Of a stretch of DNA of 64,000 bases, positions 58,999 through 64,000 are shown in pieces. The stretch spans positions 1 to 64,000 of the forward strand of contig NZ_PCOU01000025.1 of assembly GCF_002979455.1 (NCBI RefSeq), written 5' to 3'. This stretch comes from Chryseobacterium sp. MYb7. Its GTDB lineage: Bacteria > Bacteroidota > Bacteroidia > Flavobacteriales > Weeksellaceae. Every line of letters starts with the position of its first letter. The first letter of the stretch is position 1. Under the pieces are notes generated by a model. That model was not told the DNA's origin and made no database searches. It saw only the letters and a list, made by a program, of their open reading frames with translations. The position numbers were made by a program, and so were the translations under genes.

Positions 58999-61857
58999 TT
59001 ACATATAAGCTTCAATAGGCTCACAAGTACATACCAAGTTTCTATCTCCGTAAGCTTCATCTACTCTTGATACAGAAGCAAAGAATTTGTGGTCTCTTAC
59101 CCACTCCAGCGGATAAGCTGCCTTTTCTCTGCTGTATGGTTTATCCCAAGAATCAGAGATTACCAGTTGTTCTGTGTGAGGAGCGTTTTTCAATACGTTG
59201 TTTGCTGCATCTGCTTCTCCATTAGCAATTTCATCGATTTCTTTTTTGATAGAGATCAATGCTTCTGCAAAACGGTCAATTTCAGATTTGCTTTCAGATT
59301 CTGTAGGCTCAATCATCAATGTACCTGCAACAGGGAAAGAAACGGTAGGAGCATGGAAACCATAATCCATTAATCTCTTCGCTACATCAGCCACTTCAAT
59401 TCCTAAGGATTTGAACTGACGGAAATCTACGATACATTCGTGAGCTACTCTTCCGTTTTCATTTGAATATAAGATTGGGAAATGCTCTGCTAAAATTTCT
59501 TTCAGGTAATTAGCATTCATGATCGCGTGTCCTGTAGCCTTTTTAAGACCTTCAGTTCCTAACATTTTGATATAAGAATAAGAGATGTTAAGAATTAATC
59601 CTGAACCGTATGGTGCAGCAGAAATACCTTCGATAGCTTCTTTAGACCCGATTCTGATATTCGCGTTAGAAGGAAGGAAAGGTACTAAGTGTTTAGCAAC
59701 ACAGATTGGACCTACTCCAGGACCTCCACCTCCGTGAGGAATTGCGAAAGTTTTGTGAAGGTTAAGGTGGCAAACGTCTGCTCCGATGTTTCCAGGACTT
59801 GTAAATCCTACCTGAGCGTTCATATTCGCACCATCCATATATACTTGCCCTCCATGTTCGTGGATAAGGTTGGTAATTTCTTTAATGTTAGCATCAAAGA
59901 ATCCGTAAGTAGAAGGATAAGTGATCATTACAGCTGATAAGTTTGCTGAATGAAGTTCTGTTTTAGCTTTAAGATCTTCGAAGTCGATTTCCCCGTTTTC
60001 AAGGTTTTTCACGACTACGATTTTCATTCCTGCCATTGCAGCAGAAGCTGGATTTGTTCCGTGAGCAGACTGAGGAATCAATACTACATTTCTGTGGTGG
60101 TCTCCTCTTGAAATGTGATATTCTCTGATCACCATTAATCCTGCATATTCACCCTGAGCTCCAGAGTTTGGCTGAAGAGAAGTTCCTGCAAAACCTGTAA
60201 TTTCTGCTAAGTCTTTCTCTAATTCACGGATCATTTCCTGATATCCTTCAGCCTGGTTTACAGGTACAAATGGGTGAACAGCTCCCCAGTTTTCCCATGA
60301 AAGCGGTAACATTTGAGTTGCTGCGTTCAGTTTCATGGTACAAGATCCTAAAGAAATCATTGAATGAGTCAATGATAAGTCTTTTCTCTCAAGACGCTTG
60401 ATGTAACGCATCAATTCTGTTTCCGTATGGTATTTGTTGAATACAGATTCTGTAAGAATTTCATCTTTTCTTAAATTTTCTTCAGGAATACTGTATCCTT
60501 CTTTGATTTCTAATTTGAAGGTCTGCTTGTCTTTAAACTGAGCGAAAGAGGCCATCAGATCATTTAATTTCTCTAATGTTGTACTTTCGTTGATCGCAAT
60601 ACTTACTACCCCTTCTGTGAAGTAGTTTAGGTTTAGTCTGTGATCAAGCATCAATCTTACCAATCTTGCTTTCTCTTCTTCAGGCATAGTCATCTTTACA
60701 GTATCGAAGATAGGCTCTTCTACTACCTGATATCCTAATGCTTTAAGACCATTTTTCAAAGCATTTGCCTTAAAGTGGATCTGATCTGCGATATAGTTTA
60801 ATCCTTTTGGTCCGTGGTAAACAGCATACATCCCTGCCATTACTGCCAATAGAACCTGAGCTGTACAGATGTTTGAAGTAGCTTTTTCTCTTTTGATGTG
60901 CTGCTCTCTTGTCTGTAATGCCATTCTTAATGCACGTCTTCCGTACATATCCTGAGAAACCCCGATGATTCTTCCCGGGATATCTCTTTTATAATCTTCT
61001 CTACAAGCAAAGAAAGCTGCGTGAGGACCTCCATATCCTAATGGGATACCAAATCTCTGTGTAGTACCTACCGCACAGTCAGCACCCATTTCTGCAGGAG
61101 ACTTTAATTTAACCAAAGCCATCGGGTCACAAGCAACTGCCACCTGAAGATCAAGTTTTTTGTATTCTACGATATCTTCAGTATAATCCAGAACGATTCC
61201 GTTTTTACCAGGATATTGTAATAAAACTCCATAATAAGAACCATCAAACTGGTGCGTTTTATGATCTCCTACTACGATTTCTATTTCTAAACCTTCAGCT
61301 TTTGTTTTTAAAACAGAAACTGTTTGAGGAAGTACAAGGTCAGAAATAAAGAATTTGTTAGCTCCTGCTTTTTTCTGATCCTTCGTTCTGTTGTTGAAGA
61401 ACATATGCATTGCTTCAGCTGCAGCAGTAGACTCATCCAAAAGTGATGCATTGGCTAATGCAAAACCTGTAAGGTCACATACTACAGTCTGGAAATTAAG
61501 AAGAGCTTCAAGTCTACCCTGTGCAATTTCTGCCTGGTAAGGTGTATAAGCAGTATACCAGCTAGGGTTTTCAAAAATATTTCTTTGAATTGCTGAAGGC
61601 AAAAGTGTATTATGGTATCCAAAACCGATATAACTCGTATAATCTGTATTTTTTGATGCCAATTCTTTTGAATGGTTCAACATTTCGTATTCAGAAAGTG
61701 GTTCCGAGATCTCAAGATCTTTCTCTAAACGGATAGAAGATGGGATGGTTTGAGAAATTAACTCTTCAATACTAGAAACGCCAAGTTTTTCCAACATCGC
61801 CTGCTTATCGGCTTCATTAAGGGAAATGTGACGGCTCACAAACTGTTCTGTATTCAT
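58999..61857 (-). CDS. gcvP: Glycine dehydrogenase (decarboxylating), P protein
   Basis: A 952-residue full-length (fused alpha/beta type) P protein of the glycine cleavage system. It decarboxylates glycine with PLP and passes the aminomethyl group to lipoyl GcvH. FVSRHISLNEADKQAMLEKL at the N terminus, SLGSCTMKLNA, and the PLP lysine in HLNLHKTFAIPHGGGGPGVG are diagnostic. The gcvH and gcvT genes are not in the window, as is usual where the genes are scattered. Single gene with a terminator directly behind it. Confidence 0.97.
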   Translation of the reverse strand: MNTEQFVSRHISLNEADKQAMLEKLGVSSIEELISQTIPSSIRLEKDLEISEPLSEYEMLNHSKELASKNTDYTSYIGFGYHNTLLPSAIQRNIFENPSWYTAYTPYQAEIAQGRLEALLNFQTVVCDLTGFALANASLLDESTAAAEAMHMFFNNRTKDQKKAGANKFFISDLVLPQTVSVLKTKAEGLEIEIVVGDHKTHQFDGSYYGVLLQYPGKNGIVLDYTEDIVEYKKLDLQVAVACDPMALVKLKSPAEMGADCAVGTTQRFGIPLGYGGPHAAFFACREDYKRDIPGRIIGVSQDMYGRRALRMALQTREQHIKREKATSNICTAQVLLAVMAGMYAVYHGPKGLNYIADQIHFKANALKNGLKALGYQVVEEPIFDTVKMTMPEEEKARLVRLMLDHRLNLNYFTEGVVSIAINESTTLEKLNDLMASFAQFKDKQTFKLEIKEGYSIPEENLRKDEILTESVFNKYHTETELMRYIKRLERKDLSLTHSMISLGSCTMKLNAATQMLPLSWENWGAVHPFVPVNQAEGYQEMIRELEKDLAEITGFAGTSLQPNSGAQGEYAGLMVIREYHISRGDHHRNVVLIPQSAHGTNPASAAMAGMKIVVVKNLENGEIDFEDLKAKTELHSANLSAVMITYPSTYGFFDANIKEITNLIHEHGGQVYMDGANMNAQVGFTSPGNIGADVCHLNLHKTFAIPHGGGGPGVGPICVAKHLVPFLPSNANIRIGSKEAIEGISAAPYGSGLILNISYSYIKMLGTEGLKKATGHAIMNANYLKEILAEHFPILYSNENGRVAHECIVDFRQFKSLGIEVADVAKRLMDYGFHAPTVSFPVAGTLMIEPTESESKSEIDRFAEALISIKKEIDEIANGEADAANNVLKNAPHTEQLVISDSWDKPYSREKAAYPLEWVRDHKFFASVSRVDEAYGDRNLVCTCEPIEAYM

Positions 61858-62288
61858 TTTTATTTATTAGATTTTGTTTGTAAAAAGATTCGTAAAATTA
61901 CGATTTTTTAAGCGATTTCACAACATAGAAAAAAGGCAGACATTTTCTTAAAAATTCTTAAAATTCCGGGATAAAGTCTTTTCAAATGTTAAAAAACAAA
62001 AATAATTATATCACTGTTTAATGAATTTCATTTTAGAAAAATTAAATTCTAAAGAATATTCCTTTTATTTTTTGTCCATTTTTTTGATTTCCATCTTCCA
62101 AATACCTCATAAAAACATTAAAATTTTCGCTTAAGGTATTTCTAACAGCATTTGTACATTCGTGCAAACAATCACGGTAAGGTGAAAAAAAACTGATCAC
62201 AAACTATGAAAATTTTTAAAATTAATCACTGATAAATTCAATTTCACATGAGAACATAATTTATATACCACATCAATAGATTACGCAG
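61858..62288. other. Divergent promoter region, no gene
   Basis: AT-rich spacer of 430 bp between gcvP and the porin gene. Nothing with clear structure; no glycine-riboswitch-like signal recognised near the gcvP start. Confidence 0.5.
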
Positions 62289-63467
62289 ATGATGAGAAAA
62301 AAAATGAGCAGGCATATCATGCCCGCACGGATTACTATTGTTTTGATTTTATTTCAGGCAAAGGCAAATGCCCAAATAGCTATCGCGAATACTGAACCAG
62401 ATGCTTCCGGAAGAAAATGGTCTGCTTATCTAAAAGGATTTGTACAAACAGATGCGATGCTGAACTTTCAGGAAATGGGAGCTAAAGACGGGATTGTGGC
62501 TCCCTCTATTGTTATCCCGCAGCATAATTCAATGTCCAGTTATTTCAGTGTAAGACAATCCCAAGTGGGGTTAGGTTTTAAACAGACTGATCAAAATGGA
62601 GACTCTCCGGTTTCTGCTTATGTAGAAATTGATTTATATGGATCTAACGGAACTACTTCTCCTAGATTAAGACATGCCTATGTTCAATGGAAAAAATGGT
62701 TAATAGGCCAAACGTGGAGCAATTTCAGTGATTCTGAGATTTTCCCCAATATATTTGATTTTAACGGAGCCAACGGAGCAATGCTTAACCGTTCCATGCA
62801 AGTTCGATACACAGAAAAGCTTTCTGATAAAGAGACTTTATCTTTCTCATTGGAAGATCCGGGAAAAGTAAGTATGACAATACCAGGCAATCATACTGAA
62901 TGGAAGAAAAAAAGCCTGATCCCAATTGTAACGGGTATGTATCGTTATGGAAATACCAAAGATTATGTAAAGTTGGGTGGTACACTATCTCCTGTTAATT
63001 ATGAGAATCAGGAAAAAGGGTATACAAAAATAGGATTTGGAGGAATTGTTTCGCTCAGAAAATATGTGAATGGTCTTGATAATTTCAGATTTCAGACTTC
63101 ATACGGAAAAGGGGTTGCAAGGAATAACCTTGTTTTGAGCGGAGAAGGTTATGATGCTGTTTTTGATCCACAGCGCAATACAGCAGAAACGTTAAGCCTT
63201 TTCAATATAGTAGGAATCTATGAGCATTGGTGGTCTCTTAAATGGAGCTCTGTGGTTTATTATAGTTATTCACAGATGGGTTCCAATTCGGCGGTTACCA
63301 ATAGCATGATGAAACGTTTTCAGAATGCGGCAATCAATCTTATTTATAAGCCTTATAAAAATCTGAGAATAGGAATGGAAGGAAATTATGCAATGACTGA
63401 AAATTTTGGAGAGATGAAAGCGAATGCCTTCAGACTGCAGTTTTCAACTTCATTTTCATTTAAATAA
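62289..63467 (+). CDS. DcaP-like outer-membrane porin
   Basis: A 392-residue protein. The signal peptide spans about 1-29 (ending ANAQ). The mature domain begins KWSAYLKGFVQTDAMLNFQE and carries SSYFSVRQSQVGLGFKQTD, AYVEIDLYGS, and RLRHAYVQWKKWLIGQTWSN, features of the DcaP family of trimeric porins that take up aromatic or dicarboxylic acids; the C terminus ends with the strand FRLQFSTSFSFK. Substrate unknown. Start codon could be either of two adjacent ATGs (62289 or 62292). Confidence 0.82.
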   Translation: MMRKKMSRHIMPARITIVLILFQAKANAQIAIANTEPDASGRKWSAYLKGFVQTDAMLNFQEMGAKDGIVAPSIVIPQHNSMSSYFSVRQSQVGLGFKQTDQNGDSPVSAYVEIDLYGSNGTTSPRLRHAYVQWKKWLIGQTWSNFSDSEIFPNIFDFNGANGAMLNRSMQVRYTEKLSDKETLSFSLEDPGKVSMTIPGNHTEWKKKSLIPIVTGMYRYGNTKDYVKLGGTLSPVNYENQEKGYTKIGFGGIVSLRKYVNGLDNFRFQTSYGKGVARNNLVLSGEGYDAVFDPQRNTAETLSLFNIVGIYEHWWSLKWSSVVYYSYSQMGSNSAVTNSMMKRFQNAAINLIYKPYKNLRIGMEGNYAMTENFGEMKANAFRLQFSTSFSFK

Positions 63468-63543
63468 TGCCCCTATTGCAGGTCTAATTTTCAGGCCTGC
63501 AATTTTTTATGAAATTTTATTAATTATATTTATTCTAAATTAA

Positions 63544-63551
63544 TATATTTG
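63544..63551 (+). promoter_or_regulatory. -7 box just before a small gene
   Basis: TATATTTG ends only 4 bp before the ATG at 63556; transcription would start near 63558-63562, where a second in-frame ATG (63562) lies. A leaderless mRNA is implied. Confidence 0.45.
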
Positions 63552-63555
63552 CAAC

Positions 63556-63705
63556 ATGAATATGATTGTCCCATTTAAAGTTCCGCCTTTGGCGCCTTAC
63601 TCATTCAATAACGAAGAGATGTTCTGTGAAAAGAAGTCTTGCTGCAAAAAGTTCAAGAAAGGAAAAAGATGTAAAAAGTGCCCTGGAAGAAAGAAAATGG
63701 CATAA
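63556..63705 (+). CDS. Small basic Cys-rich protein, 49 residues
   Basis: Reads MNMIVPFKVPPLAPYSFNNE, EMFCEKKSCCKKFKKGKRCK, KCPGRKKMA: a Pro-rich start and a Lys-rich tail with six Cys (C24, C29, C30, C39, C42 and context) that could bind zinc. The second ATG at 63562 gives 47 residues and fits the promoter better. Similar short Lys/Cys tails occur in flavobacterial hypothetical proteins as far as I recall; no function is known. It ends directly against the convergent gene. Confidence 0.6.
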   Translation: MNMIVPFKVPPLAPYSFNNEEMFCEKKSCCKKFKKGKRCKKCPGRKKMA

Positions 63706-64000
63706 TCAGCTGAAATTTCTGATCAGCATATAAATAGCAATTGCTATAATGATGATTCCCCAGATCAGCATCATTATTTTAGGCTGGCCTGTTTTATTGA
63801 TTCTCGTTCTTGGTTGCGGTTTAAACATTTCTTCTACCGAATTTTTGAACTTTTCAGAATCATTTTCAAAAACTTCTGTAATGGTAATTCCCTGTACTAC
63901 CGTTTTGTGTAAAAGTGAATTGGTTACATGAAGCAGAAGCTGGAATTTTCCATCTTTAAATTCTGTGATCTTAAAGATCCTTTCTCCATACGGCTTTTCT
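63706..64000 (-). CDS. Partial gene, tail-anchored membrane protein
   Basis: The C-terminal 97 residues of a gene that enters from the right edge: EKPYGERIFKITEFKDGKFQ, LLLHVTNSLLHKTVVQGITI, a charged linker with SVEEMFKPQPRTRINKTGQP, and a final membrane helix IMMLIWGIIIIAIAIYMLIR. The stop is immediately after that of the Cys-rich gene (63705/63706). Tail anchoring with most of the protein in the cytoplasm is likely. Family not identified from this part. Confidence 0.6.
   Translation of the reverse strand, partial: EKPYGERIFKITEFKDGKFQLLLHVTNSLLHKTVVQGITITEVFENDSEKFKNSVEEMFKPQPRTRINKTGQPKIMMLIWGIIIIAIAIYMLIRNFS

Noticed and set aside
61858..62288. Glycine riboswitch before gcvP
   Set aside because: No tandem aptamer-like pairing or conserved motif could be found in the leader on the minus strand.

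Overview
The window looks like a chromosomal segment of a Bacteroidota bacterium of the Flavobacteriia/Weeksellaceae type, most likely Chryseobacterium or a close relative. The evidence is the low GC content, promoters of the TTTG-N(19-20)-TAnnTTTG type, a type IX secretion sorting domain, many flavobacterial lipoproteins and barrels (TPR-LuxR sensor, DcaP porin, DUF6268, DUF4377, CocE hydrolases), a tRNA without an encoded CCA, and Chryseobacterium-like hairpin repeats. No complete insertion sequence, prophage, CRISPR array or rRNA operon is visible.

Layout. 1-1.6 kb: a TetR regulator between three related short RNA candidates; two of these sit under identical palindromic operators that also face the tetR promoter. 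1.6-5.3 kb: oxidative pentose phosphate operon gnd-zwf-pgl. 5.5-12.2 kb: small hypothetical and HTH genes, an SGNH hydrolase carrying a T9SS tail, a TPR-LuxR regulator and long AT-rich gaps with gene remnants. 12.6-16.2 kb: a second TetR with its SDR target, an epoxide hydrolase and an Ohr peroxidase. 16.6-20.9 kb: two ferritin-like proteins, a fasciclin protein, MsrB, and a divergent ECF sigma/anti-sigma pair; the fasciclin and msrB upstream regions share a two-part motif that may be the ECF promoter. 20.9-29.3 kb: outer-membrane and secreted proteins, an astacin-type protease, a broken XRE regulator, a lipoprotein with a C-terminal peptidase-like domain coupled to a small membrane protein (toxin/immunity-like), and tRNA-Arg. 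27.6-32.8 kb: a three-gene envelope cluster (987-residue TPR protein, lipoprotein, beta-barrel). 33-37.8 kb: tandemly duplicated CocE/NonD-type hydrolases. 37.9-50.9 kb: amino-acid permease, membrane proteins, DUF3857 transglutaminase-like protein, SPFH protein, a Crp-like regulator followed by a five-gene stress/redox cluster, dGTPase and a methyltransferase. 51-58.3 kb: LytS/LytT-type two-component system, barrel, glycosyltransferase, SMR transporter, a 26-residue membrane peptide, a structured RNA candidate, and a coupled AAA+ ATPase/YggS pair. 59-64 kb: gcvP, a DcaP-like porin, a small Cys-rich protein and a truncated gene at the edge.

Most genes are housekeeping, redox defence or envelope functions. 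The less ordinary signals are regulatory and non-coding: the TetR-controlled small RNA family at the left end, the putative ECF regulon around fasciclin and MsrB, and the three-way-junction RNA near 56.6 kb. All functional names rest on motifs read by eye; no database search was run.
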